A DNA stretch of 64,000 nucleotides, taken from the NCBI RefSeq assembly GCF_009905375.1, contig NC_133655.1, positions 37,376,203-37,440,202 of the forward strand, in the 5' to 3' direction. This DNA comes from Apium graveolens (Eukaryota > Streptophyta > Magnoliopsida > Apiales > Apiaceae). The position numbers and the translations under genes are program-made. This document shows, piece by piece, positions 23,201 through 35,824 of the stretch (the stretch's first letter is position 1; every line of letters starts with the position of its first letter). Under the pieces are notes generated by a model. The model did not search any database. It saw nothing but the letters and a program-made list of their open reading frames with translations, and had not been told where the DNA came from.

Positions 23201-25574
23201 CAAATGAAAGAAGCAAAGTATTTTTATAAGATTGATTTTAGACTGGGTATATTACCAATTGAAGATGGAACCTATGGACATATCAAAGATAATTTTCAAA
23301 ACCAGGTATCGTTGTTATAAAATCCTAGTAATGTTATTTGGATAAATTGATATACCAGTAATATTTAAATTTTATAAATAGAATCTTAATGGAGGAACTG
23401 GATAAGTTATATTTGTGTTACTTAAAGTCAAAGGAGAACCATGCAACTTATTTAATGATAGCTGGGAAGTCAAATAAGAAAGAAGTTGTATAAAAAGTTT
23501 ATAAGGTGAAAGCTTTAATGGCAGGGAATATAATTCTTAGCATAAATAGTCAGTGAGAAGGAGACAAAAGGGAATCCAGCAGAAATTAAAGTTATTTTGA
23601 ATAAAGAAAGACCAAAAGCACCAACAAAAGCAAGAAGTTTTATTATTGGCCGGTTATTATCGGAGATTTGTTCAAGGGTTCTTGAAGATTGCAACACCTT
23701 TGATGAATTTTACTAGGAATAACGAGAAGTTTATATGAAATGGTAAAGTGTGAAGAAAGTATTTTGGAGTTAAAGGAGAGAAGGGTCACAGCACCTATTT
23801 TATCACTTTGAGAGGATCAAGGAGATTTTATAGTCTATAGTGATATTTCTCTTAAGGGAATAGGATGTGTGTTGATGCAGTACAATAAAGTTATTGAATA
23901 TGCATCTAGACAACCGAAATCTTATGAGCAGAAGTACCCTACTCATAATTGGGAATTAGCAGTAATCATAATAATCGCTTTGAAAGATTGGGAAACATTA
24001 TATGTATGGAGAAAGATGTGAGATACATACGGACCACAAGAGTTTGAAGTGTGTATTCACGAGGAAGAGCAAATGTAGTGGCAAGCGATAAGCAAAAAGG
24101 AGAAAATGAATATGGAGACTGCACCAGAAGGATTATCTATGGAATTTTAGAAGTTGGAATTAGAAGTTAGAGTTCATGATCCAAAAGGAGCAAGAATGGA
24201 TAGTATGACCTTTCAGTCGAAGTTGTTAAGAGAAGATAAAAAGATATCAAAAGAAAATGATGGATCAGGATGTTAACAGTTAGCAAGAAGAGATAATGGG
24301 TCACGATATTAACAGTTTAATGAGAGGAAATTTATGCACTCAAAAGAATGATCATGGTACCCTCAGATTTTCTTCAGAACTTGGATGCAACGAGTGGCAG
24401 AATTAAGGAATGAGATCCTAAAGGGAATTTACAATCCTAAGTATTTAATTCATTCAAGAAATACCAAATTATACAGAAGTTTAAAGAAGCATATTGATAG
24501 ACGAATACGAAAAGGAAATTTCACAATGGATCAGGAGGTGTTAGGCATATTAAATAAGTAAGGCAAGTTTCAGAGGCCTAGTGGATTATGGCAACCATTA
24601 GAAATACATAATGGAAATAGGAGTATATTACTCTGGATTTTATAGTCAGATTACCAAGAACGAAAGCAAACCACGATGCTAATTAAGTTTTGGTGAATGA
24701 GTTGGATAATCAGCTCATTTCTTGCCTATTAATGAAAGATATTCAGTGGATAAATTGATTCGCAGGTATTTGGAGGAAATAGTAATTTGTCATGGGGTCC
24801 CTGCGTCTATTGTATATAAAGTCAGGATCCACGATTCAATTCAGGATTTTGTAAAGGTTTTCCAGAATGTTAGACACCAAGTCAAATATGAGTACAACTT
24901 ATCGTCCGCAGACTGACGGCCAAGAGCGAGAAGATGATCCAAATAATTGAAGACATGTTACATGGTTATGCCATTGATTTCAAAAGAAATTGAGGCGAGC
25001 ATTTGCCCTTAGTAGAATTTGCTTACAACAACAGCTATTGTGCCTGTACTGGGATGCCGTCATACGAAACTCTTTATGAACGTAAATGTCGATCACCAGT
25101 ATATTGAGATGAAGTTGGCAAACGTGAAATATTTGGACTAGAGTTGCTACAACAGATAAAGGAAGCTATTGGGATTATTAAGAAAAGGATAAGTGTCACG
25201 CAGGATTGTGATAGAAAATGTGTAGATCAAGCTAAAAAGAGTACATAATTTAAAGAAGAAGATTTAATATTGTTAGTTATGTTACCATAAAAAGAGATCA
25301 TCCAAGATCGGAAGAGAAAAGAAAATGAGTCCGAGATACGTTGGACCTTTTGAAATTTCAAAATGTATCGGTAAAATAGCATACAAATTAGCGTTACCCG
25401 GCAAGGGTAACATATTCATAATGTTTCTATGTGACAAGGTTAGAAAAGTATGGTATAGAATTTTAGACATGTGATAGGATGTGAGCCGATAGAACTTCAG
25501 AAAGAATGGTCCTATGTTGAGAATCCAATAGAGACTATAGAAAAGAAAGAGAAAGTATTAAGAAAGAAAGTTAT
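20203..25574 (+). pseudogene. G1 gag-pol, heavily decayed Tekay/Del-like chromovirus polyprotein
   Basis: The ATG at 20203 opens MADPVFPVSSDHSKPSV and meets a stop at once. Later parts are readable only piecewise across frames. RT: MAPDKIKELPEQ, LNKFTLKSKYMLPR and FDQMKEAKYFYKIDFR at about 22980-23260. RNase H: YASRQPKSYEQKYPTHNWELA at about 23900-23960. Integrase: SVDKLIRRYLEEIVICHGVP (about 24750), then HPQTDG-like and LPLVEFAYNN (about 25000-25030). After integrase come YVGPFEISKCIGK and CEPIELQKEWSY, leading into the chromodomain region typical of Tekay/Del elements. Dozens of stops and indels make it non-functional. C3 interrupts it at 25574, and a short remainder resumes at 47662. Confidence 0.8.
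25570..25574. repeat. TSD of C3, left copy (GTTAT)
   Basis: Identical to 47657-47661. The G1 coding sequence continues across the element. Confidence 0.85.
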
Positions 25575-27721
25575 TGTTATTCCCAAGGAACTAACAATGA
25601 GTTTACAGAAGGGGGGTTGAATGTAAATCTAAAAACTTTTTCAAGTTTTGAGTAGTTTCAAAATCTAAGTGTATGATGAACAGATGTGTGTGAATTGCTT
25701 TAAGCAAGTGCAGACAGATGTATATTCAAAACACAAATGTAAAGAACACAGAGGCTTTAAAAACTTTCCTAGTGGATTTGTTGTTCCACCAGAGATGTGT
25801 ATTTCAGAAAATTTGTGATACAAAGAATTGTTCACAGCTGCTTCCTAGTACAAACTAGATGATTTTCTCTCTAAGTTTTTCTAAACAGCTCTGGAAAATT
25901 CACACCTAATTACTAGCTACAACTTGGTTTATATATCACCAAGTATTTCAAGTGAAGACAAAGATAAAAATACAATTATAAAATAGTTCTTCACATGTTT
26001 CTTCTTCATTTCTCTGTCCAATGCAATCTAAGATAATCTGTAAATCTTTGAATACTTCATTGTTTGCACCAGAATGGAAATGCTGCTTTTTCTTGATTCC
26101 TCCAAGAGGCTACCACATTCCAATTGTCTCTATCACCCATGTGCCTCTGTCACCTTATGAATTGTAATTATCAACTGCTATGGAACTGGGTATCCATTGA
26201 AGCTTTCATCCGTTGGAGGCTTTATCCGTTGATGCTCTTATCAGTTGATGCTTTAGCAGTTGAAGCTTTATCCGTTGATGTACTCATCCGTTGATGGATG
26301 TTATCCGTTAAAGATTTAGAGACAAATGTTGAGGCTTTGTTTCTCATCCGTTGAAGGTCTTTAATTTACCAGTTGATACTACTTCATTTATACAAAATTA
26401 CAAGGCATGAAATATTTACAATTAGCCCTCCTATTTGCATATCCACTAGTAGTCAACATGACTTATAATTTCCTGCAACTTCTAAGAATTATACCTCATT
26501 TACAAAGACTAAAATGTGCTACAATACTAAACTTATTTCTAAGTAAAGTTACTCCATCAACGGATAGTCAAAGTGGTCTTATCCGTTGAGGCTACAAACA
26601 CTAGATTTCTACTTAAGTGTTTTTGTTGTGCATATGTTGTGTACTTGATGATTTCATAAACAAAACATCTAAGTAGATTTTACTTAGTGAAATAATGTAG
26701 CACTCGACGGATAAGAATTATAGTCCCGATGGATAACTCATTATAGTCCCGACAGATGTTAACTAATTATCCATCGAGTGAGTAGCTTATGTAATAATAA
26801 GTCTGTAGCACAGTTCTGTATACATCTTTGTATAGATTCTGTAGTAGCCTATAAGTCATGTTGACTTTAACTAGATATGCAGAATAGGTTGATTAATTGT
26901 ATATAAATGATGTCTTGTAATTTTGCATAAGTGAAATGAAGTCAAGTGCCAAAATAGCTACAGACGGATGATTAACAAAGCCATCGATGGATGATCAAAT
27001 GACTATCAACGGATGCCTAATATAGCAGTCAACGGATGATTAATGAAGCCATCAACGGATGTTCAGAAAGTCGATGGATGATCATATATCCAACGGATAT
27101 TCACAAAGTCTAATGGATGATCTTATAAAGAATTCAAACAGCAGTTGAATAGTGAATACTGAGCACAGCCGTCGAGATGTATACAAATCTACTGTGGAAG
27201 CCCATTAACTGGGTAATAGAGGATGAAAATTAGCAAAGCTTAAGACTGATAGTTTTTATACTTATTTAGTCTTTTTGACTTTGTAATCTTGGTAATATAT
27301 AAACCAAGAATGTAGCAAATAAAAAGTGAGAACAGAGATACAAAAGAGAGAAATCTTAGTAAGCAAAATCCTTAGCATTTCCCTGTATTCTCAGCAGTTC
27401 GATTTGTAAGCAGTTGTGAGCATTCTTGCACACAGAGTCCTCTCGATATATAATATATATCTCTGGTGGAATTGTTTAAATCCACCAGAAAGTTTTTAAA
27501 GACTCTTGTTTTTAATTACTTATGTTTTGATTCAATTAAGTTTCTATTCCGCATTGTGCTAATTAAAACACTTATATCTATATTCGAGTTGAACATTTTT
27601 ATTTCGAGAAAAAGGTTCAAGAATTCCATTCAACCCCCCTTCTGTAATTCTTGCTATATTGTTAAGGGACTAACAGTTTTGTTTAACTTATCATCAAACT
27701 AATACACATATATTCCTAACA
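25575..27721 (-). repeat. 3' LTR of C3, interrupted by S3
   Basis: The LTR comprises 25575-26623 plus 27681-27721 (about 1090 bp) and matches 46566-47656. On the minus strand it starts TGTTAGGAATATATG and ends at CA next to the TSD. Between 26205 and 26350 it holds about eight copies of (T/C)ATCCGTTGA(T/A)G and variants, with inverted copies near 26547. Confidence 0.9.
26624..27675 (+). mobile_element. S3: Copia solo LTR inserted in the C3 3' LTR
   Basis: It begins TGTTGTGCATATG and ends GGGACTAACA, flanked by GTTTT at 26619-26623 and 27676-27680. The right C3 LTR shows the empty site AAGTGTTTTGTTTAAC. The CCCCCCTTCTGTAATTC end resembles SIRE-type LTRs. It carries many ATCAACGGATG words (26950-27120) and a 14-bp inverted repeat at 26701-26714 and 26767-26780. 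A TATATAATATATATC stretch lies near 27450. It has no coding capacity. Confidence 0.9.
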
Positions 27722-27736
27722 ATCTCCCCCTATTTA
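27722..27736 (-). promoter_or_regulatory. Polypurine tract of C3
   Basis: On the minus strand the sequence reads AAATAGGGGGAGAT immediately before the 3' LTR. Confidence 0.8.
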
Positions 27737-27909
27737 TGTCTACTAGAATTGTAGGCATAAATTCAAGGTTAACTTGATGATAACAAAACACTTAACAAAT
27801 ATATGAGTTAAAACTAAGTAGAAATTCAAAAGTGCTACAAAAGTGTATGTACTGAGATAAAGTTGAAGATTTACAATGTTTTCAAGGGTGCTGCTTTAGC
27901 CTGAGCAAA

Positions 27910-30900
27910 TCATTTTCTTTTCCTTTGTTCCCTTGTTTTCTTCCCTAGCCTCCTGTCATTTTCCTCTACTTGGAGTTGGAGTTGTCTGTATAATTCAGCT
28001 TCATCTTCATCAATGATATCCAACTTAGATTGCATGTCCTTGAGAGTTTCATTACTGGCAATCTTAAGCTGGTCTTCAAGTCTGAAAAATCTTCTGACTC
28101 CTTTATTGTCTCTGAACTCCATCAGCCAATGAGGTGATTTATGAATTGTAGTTCCATGCTCTGGGATGAGTAATGTTCTAGGCAAGGAATTTGACTCCCA
28201 CCAAGTCTTCCTTATGCTGGCAACTTGTTGAGAATCTCAGTTTTGGCAGTCCTGGTAAAACTAGTGTCCCTTTTTATAGCTGAGTAGACTCTAATCAAGG
28301 TAGAATAGCCTTCATTTAGAATTCTTTGAAGAGGCCAAGTCCTTTCCACACTTCCTTTATACTTGAACACTAGCCTTTCTGGTAGCTGTCCATAGGCATT
28401 TATTCCCCTTACTTCATACAGCTCATCCAGGTAGAGATCAATATCTGTATATTCTTTTATGTCACAAATATGAACATAATCATCCTTTGAGGCTTGTGGC
28501 TTAGGCTTAGGTTTATGTTTCTGAGTGAATTTACTTGAGGTTGGGGGAGGTATGGATTTGGATTTTCTTTTCAGTTCCTTTGGTGGTGAAGAAGTAGTTA
28601 ATAAGGTAGGTAATTTGATGGTGTCCCAATCAATAGGTTCCTCTTTAAGGATGATTGGTTCACCATGGATATTTATACTGGGATCAGCAACAAAAGGTTC
28701 AGGAATAGAAGGTTGTGGTTTGGATTTTGATTGAATTACTTCAATGTCATCTTCACTCTTCCTTTTTGCCCTAACCTTCTTTCTGTTACCCTTTTGCCAT
28801 TCCTTCATTTCCTCACTTTCTTCTTCCACACTTTCACCAACCATATTCCCCATATTCACATTTATGCTTTCAGTCTTGTTTCCCTCACTCTTGTCTTCAA
28901 TCTTCTTCTTTTCTTCAATTAGACTTGACTTTAGCTGTTTTTCAAGCTTTACTTGTGCTCTTTTGTCGGCCTTCAGCTTTTTAGCTTCTTCCTTTAGCCT
29001 CATGGTCTCTTCCCTCTTGGATATTGACAATTTGGGATGTCCTTGAATCACACAGATACTCTTTCCCTCTCTATAGATGATAGCCATACTCATTCTTTCC
29101 ACTACATCCTTGGTCTCTTTGTGCTTTATGATATTACCACCCAAAACTTTGTCTTTATCGGGCTTTGGAAGAGGAAAATCCACTTCTTTTAGCTGAGCAG
29201 GAGTTAGAGGGTTCTTTGTAGAAGCCTTGTTGAATCTAGTGATTGGCCTGAGTACCATGGGCTTCAGGTTCCTTGAAGAGGTTTCTCCAACCTTATTCCT
29301 CCTTACTGGCTTGTGCTCCATAATGATTGGCTCAACTTTTGTGTTATGTTTCACAGATAGAGATTTTACAGTTGTAGATCCAAATACTTGTTGCATCCTT
29401 TCATCAATTTTCCTCCTTGCTCTTTCACCTTCATCTCAGCTGCTGCTAGCTGGATTAGATCAATTCCATCAAGCTTTCCTTTGATTTGAAGTGTTGGAGA
29501 AGTAGTGATGGCAGGAACTAGTACTTTTGATATTTGAATGTGTGTAGATGGCTCCCCTTCCCCTTTATTCTCCCCCTTTTTGTTATTATCAAGGAGAGGG
29601 GTCAAGCCCTGTGCTTTAGCCAGTTGCACTAGAAGACTAGTCTGAGACTGTTGATTTTGAAGAATGGTCACCATAGAGTTTTCAATAACTTGAACTCTTT
29701 CCTCCAATTTGGCCATCATCTTTTCAGCATCTGATTCTCTTCTCAGTCTCAGTAACAGTTCCTGCATGGTACCAAAGGGCATTATTGCATCCAGCTTCTC
29801 AGTATTGTAGGACTTTAAGTCAGCTATATCTTTTTTGAGTTCATCCACACTTAGATTCTGTCTTAATTGTTGCAGCTTCATGAGATGTAGAGAATCTAAG
29901 TGGGCTTGGAGAATGGCCTTGGTACCAGCATTGGAAGTAGACTGGATTGCCTTTTAGATAGCCATGACTTATTTGACCAAGGATACTTTGAAATGCCCTG
30001 GTGTAGACTCCTTTGTCAATGCCCATTCAGGTAACTCTGGAATAGAGCTTGGACCTTCATCTCCCCCTAAGCTCATGCTTCCATCAAAAGAATTAGAGTC
30101 ATCATCATTAGAATTTACTCCAAATTCTTCATATGGCTCTCCAGCTGTAGAAGGCATCATATTGACAGCAGCTTTATCCCTTTGTAGAGATTCTGAAGTA
30201 TGTACTAGGTTTAAAGTCTTTTATGCCTCCTCATTGCCCTGAGTAGCCAACAGTTGATAGGCTGACACAGGGTGAGTAAAAGTGTCAGCATCCAAGGAAA
30301 TGTTATCAATTATAGCTTTGTAATGTTGCTAAAATTGTCTTTTCTTGTTAGCATCATCCACAATCATTGACTCACTAGCAATGGCTGGATCCACCCTTAT
30401 ATCTCATGTACCTACTTTTCTCTCAATTTCTCTCTTTTCTTGCATCAGGGGCTCCCCTTCGCTCACACTCCTCACACCCTCACCTTCACCTACTAAGGTG
30501 GTACTCTTCTCACTTTTTTTTCCATGCTGGAAGAAATAGCATGCATATTTAGACTCTTAAGCTCTCATTTTACCTGGGAGCAACCCAGCCTCTCACTCAA
30601 GTTTTCACTCTCTTCCCTCAACCCTAGAAGTGATTGTACAGTAACCATGTCTTCTACACTTGGAGTTAATTCAGTTGTTTGTGTAGAGACCATCAACAGA
30701 TAAAGAATATCCGTTGAAGTTGAAACTGATGATATCAACGGATAATTGCTGTTAAGCTTATCCATTGAAGAACAACCACTTGTCAACAGATGAGGGATAT
30801 TCGTTGAAGAAGGAAAGGAAGTAGAAATTGAAAGTGACATAATTATTGAATCCGTGTGGATTGATTTTAAATTAAGTGACACAGATTCTTCAACTAGGTC

Positions 30901-32461
30901 TAAAAGAATTGGCCGATGATCCAACAAATCATCTAAAAGATAATGATCACCAGTACTTGAGTGGGGCTCCTCCCTGAGTTGTAAAGAGGGAGAATCAGGA
31001 ATTGATGTGAAAATCATGTCCACATCCAGAGATGGTGATGAAGAATTTGGTGGTTGGTGTGTGTCCATTTGGAGAGAATGGGACTGTGACTCCACATTTG
31101 TTGGAGTCACATCAAGTTAAATTTGTGAAGGCATAGATACAAGTGATTGTATATGTGCAGTGTGTGCACCCATTGTGGAAACTAGGGTTTTAACCTTCTT
31201 TCTTCTTGTGAAGGATTTTACAGGTGAGTGTGTGGCTTCAGTGTCCCTCCCTCTTTTGTTCTGTGTCCCTGGTTGGGGACTATTTTCAATAGCTACACCC
31301 TTTTGGGAGGGTGCAACTAAGGATGAGTTTGAATCCTTTTCAACCACCACGGTCTTTTGAGAAACTGTGGCTTGGCTAGCTTGGGTACCACTCACCTCTC
31401 CTACCTTATTCTGGGGGTTTTCTTTATGTTCACCCCTCCCCTCACCACTAACACCCTGTTCACTCCCCTCGGGGTTTTTTGGTAATTGTTACAACTGTTG
31501 TCTTTTGAGAGACAACATAGGTGGCTTTCTTTGACTTGGATTTTGAAACTTTAGGTTTGGTGGCCTTGGTAGGAATCTGTTGGGGCATTGACACGGATCT
31601 CATGGCCACACTTGAAGGCAAAGAAATGTTGGGGTTGGAAGTAGTAGGAGTTGAAGAAGTATTTACCTCACTTACCTGAGGTGCATCCATGATTTGTAAG
31701 TATACCAATGGCACCTTACTGTTGAGGTCAATCCTTAAAAGGTCTGCAAGGACCCTCTTCTCTTGTACCCAGCAGTTGAGTTTATTACTCTCATTATTTA
31801 TGACCAAACCTTCAGCAACATGGTTAGCCAGTAACATAAAGAATATACCATAATAGATGTTATGAGTTCTATTAGCCTTGTTACCTAACCTAGTGCCTAA
31901 TTCTAGCATAACATAGTTGCTAAAATTATAGAACCTATCAGAAACCAGCATATAGAGCATATTAACAAGAGCTGAAGTTATTGCATCAAAATTACTAATT
32001 TTCCTAGAGAAAACCTTGATAAAGGCATCATTGAGAAAACTCCACTCTTTCCTAAGGCCTTTTCTCTTAATACTACCTAAACTAGTAAAATCTAGGGAAT
32101 AGCCTATGGAATCTAACATGCTAGATACATCATTATCAGTGTGTGGTGTCATGGTATTGTTTTCAGGTAATTTAAAACAGGATTGTATATCATCAGAGTT
32201 AATACAGTAATCCTTACCTTTGAGAGAGAAGGAGATGGTCATATCAGTGGGGTTGAACTCGGCAGTTGTCCAAATCTCCTCAACTACCTCACAATATATC
32301 ATTGGGGCTTCCAGCATTGCATAGCTCAGTTTACAGTTCTTGATGAAATCCATCATCTTGTGATAATCTGAGTGGGCTTCATTCTTTTCCACCAAAGCTA
32401 AGAAATTGTTTTTCTCATAGACAAACCCAGATTGGGACATTATCTTTACTACTGGTGCCAT
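27910..32461 (-). pseudogene. C3 extra ORF after pol (SIRE aORF / envelope-like), frameshifted
   Basis: I take the Met at 32461 (MAPVVKIMSQSG) as start because it matches E1 and E2; an in-frame upstream Met at 32536 would add 25 residues. The N-terminal block (YHKMMDFIKNCKLSYAMLE, EEIWTTAEF, IGYSLDFTSLGSIKRKGLR, EWSFLNDAFIKVF, ISNFDAIT) is homologous to E1/E2 and open from 32461 to 31460. Further pieces: Ser/Thr-rich (31395-30565), acidic then coiled-coil (30160-29366, with LEERVQVIENSMVTILQNQ), Lys/Glu-rich (29396-28212), and a C-terminal helical piece (28185-27910). The pieces fall in different frames, so at least four frameshifts separate them. The same block order as in E1/E2 shows that the architecture is shared by two distinct families. 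Biochemical role unknown. Confidence 0.8.
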
Positions 32462-32536
32462 TGTTGTGGGTAGAAGTTGCAGAGAAAAGTTGAGAGTTTT
32501 GGGAGAGAAAGAGAGTAAAAGCTTTTGAAATTTCAA

Positions 32537-33017
32537 AAAAAGTAAAATGAAAATAAGAATTCAAAGGGGCTTTTATACTTTCTCAAATTAAAACATAAAG
32601 AGAATGATTAAACAATAATTTTAAGTAAATTACAGCCGTTTGAGAATAAAAGAAAAACTGTATGTATTCTAAAAACTGCCTTTAATACAAATACATACAA
32701 CTGTATATGTATATGTATCAACGGTTAAGAAAATAGAATCAACGGTTGTGATCCACTCAAATCGACTGATGTGACAGTTCAACGGATGAGGTAAATAGTC
32801 ATCCGTTGAAGATTAACACAGTTTTATCCGTTGAAGGATAAAATTTCCAGAAATTTATTTGTCTTTCAATGGATAATAAACATACGTTGATGGAACAACT
32901 TTGGATTTCAACGGATAGAAAATATCCATTGATTGAATAAACTTTACTTAAAGCCAACTTTGCTCTTGCAACAAATTCATTTCAGGCTGCATTACAAATT
33001 GCAATTTGGACATGAAT
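32537..33017 (-). other. C3 spacer between pol and extra ORF
   Basis: No gene is visible. It is rich in TCAACGGAT/ATCCGTTGA words (32720-32935). Confidence 0.7.
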
Positions 33018-33382
33018 TTAAGAAATATTAAGCATACCTAGCTCACTTACCAAATTTGTGAATGTTGATTCATCAAGTGGCTTGGTAAAGATGTCTGCAA
33101 TTTGTTTTTCACTTGGAACAAAATGAAGTTCCACTGTACCATTCATCACATGTTCCCTTATGAAGTGGTACTTGATGTCAATGTGCTTGGTTCTTGAATG
33201 TTACACTGGATTTTCAGTAATGGCAATGGCACTTGTGTTGTCACAGAATATTGGAATTTTGTCAATATTTAGCCCATAGTCAAATAGTTGATTCCTCATC
33301 CATAATATTTGTGCACAACAACTACCAGCAACAATATACTCAGCCTCAGCTGTTGATGTAGAAACAGAATTTTGCTTCTTAC
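33018..33382 (-). pseudogene. C3 pol, RNase H C-terminal part (separated by C4)
   Basis: On the minus strand this reads KKQNSVSTSTAEAEYIVAGS, then CDNTSAIAI, TKHIDIKYHFIREHV and QIADIFTKPLDE, ending at the TAA 33020-33018. These are the catalytic and terminal RNase H motifs of Copia. A premature TAA stands near 33206, where the family normally has Gln before HSRTKHI. The upstream part of the same protein lies at 41085-42473, displaced by C4. Confidence 0.85.
33378..33382. repeat. TSD of C4, left copy (CTTAC)
   Basis: Identical to 41085-41089. The C3 reading frame joins across it. Confidence 0.9.
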
Positions 33383-34478
33383 TGTTAGTGTATACTGAAA
33401 ATATTTATTTGAAGTATGTACATTTATTTCTGGCCAGTTTATTTGAGAATCATTTGAATATTTACATGTTGTCTAATATTATATATTGTGAACAATCTAG
33501 TATCATATGGGATACAGAATATTAGATTGTTAAATACGGTTATATAATATAATAAGGTTCACAACATAGGTGGTGTTGGACAATCCACTGGTATGGCTGT
33601 AGTATTATTTAGATTAGTTTATATTGACTAATAAATAATGCTAGTATACTTTGTGTATATTGAACAGGATCAAATTTAGAATTGTTCCCTTAATACTGAT
33701 TAAGAAGGAGAACTAAGATTTTATGTTATTATTAATACTTAGGTTCTTAATCTGGAAATAGTAATTGACACGTGTATATTATTTACATGCTTTGATTTAT
33801 ATATGAAATAATTCTTTTATATTATATCATTATATTTTGGGTGATGGAATTATATACATGGTGGATACTATTTATTGAAGGAATCCATGTCCTGATAATA
33901 TTCGGGTTAATGATGTCCCCTTGAAAGCTCAAAAAGATTTAATTATGTGAAACCCTGCAGGTGGAATTTATTCTGGCATAATTAAATAAAGGTTGAGTGG
34001 ATGATCAAGGATAAAAGATATTAATTAAATAAATTATCAGTAATTTATTTAATTAATGGACATATGATATTTTAAACATGGGGAATTTAATAAGTAAATA
34101 ATATTGGAACCGAATTAATTAAATTACGGTATTAGGAAAGGTAGTGCAAATATTAATTCTTTAGTGGATTGAATTAATATTTAATTACATTGGGCTAGGC
34201 TCAAGATGTAATTAGAAGGCCCAACCTAATTATCCATGGTCCCTATTGTAGCCTATATATATTCTTATTCTCTTCTTGCTTGGCAATTGTGTGAAAACAT
34301 ATTGTAGCCACCAAGGAGCAAGAAGAGAGGATAACTTGAGAAGACGGAGGCCACACTTCGCTCAAGGGAATTTGGGAATACAATAGAAGAGCGTGGAATC
34401 AACCATTAACAAGGCAATCCTCTTTTCGTAATCTTTATCGTAAAACGTAATAACACCCTAAGTCCGTGGTTCCCAACA
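33383..34478 (+). repeat. 5' LTR of C4 (1096 bp)
   Basis: TGTTAGTGTATACTG to GTTCCCAACA. CCTATATATATTC near 34251 is a plausible TATA region. The equal length of the two LTRs indicates that no indel has accumulated. Confidence 0.95.
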
Positions 34479-34496
34479 ATTGGTATCAAGAGCCTG
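34479..34496 (+). promoter_or_regulatory. Primer binding site of C4
   Basis: ATTGGTATCAAGAGCC begins immediately after the LTR, the usual Copia site for initiator Met-tRNA with one extra A relative to TATCAGAGC. Confidence 0.8.
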
Positions 34497-34849
34497 GTAA
34501 TGGGTTCTACGTTTTATGATATAATGTCCATGTCGTAATTATATATGCGTGTATATAGTGTTTTGCTTGTATTGGTTTTGATGCAGGTTGTTAATCCACT
34601 ATTATGGCCATATATATTTTAATTATGTGTTTGGATCCCATGTGGTTTAAACGTGGTTAATTTTTATTTTGGTTTCCACGTGGTTTAATCATGGTTGTAA
34701 TTTACACGAGGGTTGATCGTGTTAGAATAGATTTTACAAAATTAGTTTTGTATTAGATCTATTTTTTTGTAATTGTTCCGGGTATTTTGTAATAGTTATG
34801 TGCGATCGGAAATCAATTCCGGTAGTTTTTTGTTCCGCTGTGCGATTAC

Positions 34850-34965
34850 ATGGGGCTGCTGCGGCAGCTGGGGCTGTTGGGGCTGCTGGGGCTGCTGGGG
34901 CTGCTGGGACTGCTGGGGCTGCTGGGGCTGCTGGGTCTGCTGGGGCTGCTGGGGCTGCTGAGGGC
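34850..34965. repeat. GGGGCTGCT minisatellite in the C4 leader
   Basis: About 13 imperfect 9-bp units (GGGGCTGCT with CGGCAG, TTG, ACT and TCT variants). All frames stay open simply because of the repeat (Leu-Leu-Gly, Ala-Ala-Gly, or Gln-Gln-Pro on the other strand), so no protein is called. Confidence 0.9.
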
Positions 34966-35381
34966 GTCGGGACGCGCTTGGGGCAGATTTTTTTTGAGAG
35001 CTGGATATTTTTTTAAGGGTCATAATAGTGGAAAATTTATTTTAATTTTTTCTATTAAATTTTAATTATTGCTTTAATTTATTGATTATGTGTGTCGTTA
35101 ATTATGTGTGTAATTCTTTTAAAATTGCATGTTTAACTTAATTAGGACGACATGGACATAAAATTTATTTATTGCTTTAATTAAATGTTATATGTTGCTA
35201 AAATTATGTGTGTATTTTGAATGCATGATTAGACATAATTATAACAACATAGGGCCCCATTTAATTTTAAAATTCCTCAATTTTAATAAAAAAAAATTTA
35301 AGTGGGAGAGGGAATTAATATGAAATTAAATCTCATGGTCTCTATTATTGGTTGTAGGTAATTTAACATAAAGACGAATAT

Positions 35382-35418
35382 AAATTATATATACGTCACC
35401 CATCGTGGTATGTAATTT
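35382..35418 (+). other. Leader hairpin copy a
   Basis: The left arm 35382-35395 pairs with 35404-35418: 14 pairs including two G-U pairs, with one bulged G at 35408. The loop is TCACCCAT (35396-35403). Confidence 0.6.
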
Positions 35419-35664
35419 GTGGTGTCTAGAATGTTATAGAAATTACTAGAACAAACTTCTTAAATTAATAAATTTTGAAAGGAATAAATACGGATTTTCT
35501 TTATTTCTGATTTGGGGCAATTTTGTCAAAAACGGGTTCATCGAACTTGTAAGGCTGTGGGTTTTAAGCGAGACCGATGTGACTCTTCCACTACCTGGAA
35601 ATCAAACCATTGATGAATATTGAATTGAAGTATTCTATTCAAGGCAAAATTACGAATATTGGAA

Positions 35665-35693
35665 GGTATACACGACACCCATCGTGGCGTACC
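35665..35693 (+). other. Leader hairpin copy b
   Basis: GGTATACACG pairs with CGTGGCGTACC around the loop ACACCCAT (35675-35682). It has the same bulged G (35687), an A-C mismatch and an outer GG/CC where copy a has TA/TA pairs. Confidence 0.6.
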
Positions 35694-35755
35694 AAGTTCC
35701 ATAGATTTCAAATAATTTAAGATTTGATGATGGTATACACTTAGCTATGAAAAAT

Positions 35756-35783
35756 AATATAGTCCACCCCAACGTGGCATATT
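35756..35783 (+). other. Leader hairpin copy c (variant)
   Basis: AATAT...CCAC pairs with GTGG...ATATT around the loop CCCAAC. The register differs from the other three copies, and this is the weakest of the four. Confidence 0.4.
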
Positions 35784-35824
35784 GTTTAGTAATAGGACCG
35801 AAGTAACATTTAAACAAAATTAGG

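Noticed and set aside
28525..29484. Plus-strand open frames with hydrophobic translations (Phe/Leu/Ser-rich)
   Set aside because: Antisense shadows of the Lys/Glu-rich C3 extra ORF.
34773..35065. Leu-Leu-Gly, Ala-Ala-Gly and Gln-Gln-Pro open frames on both strands
   Set aside because: Direct consequence of the 9-bp minisatellite, which lacks stops in every frame; there is no flanking protein context.
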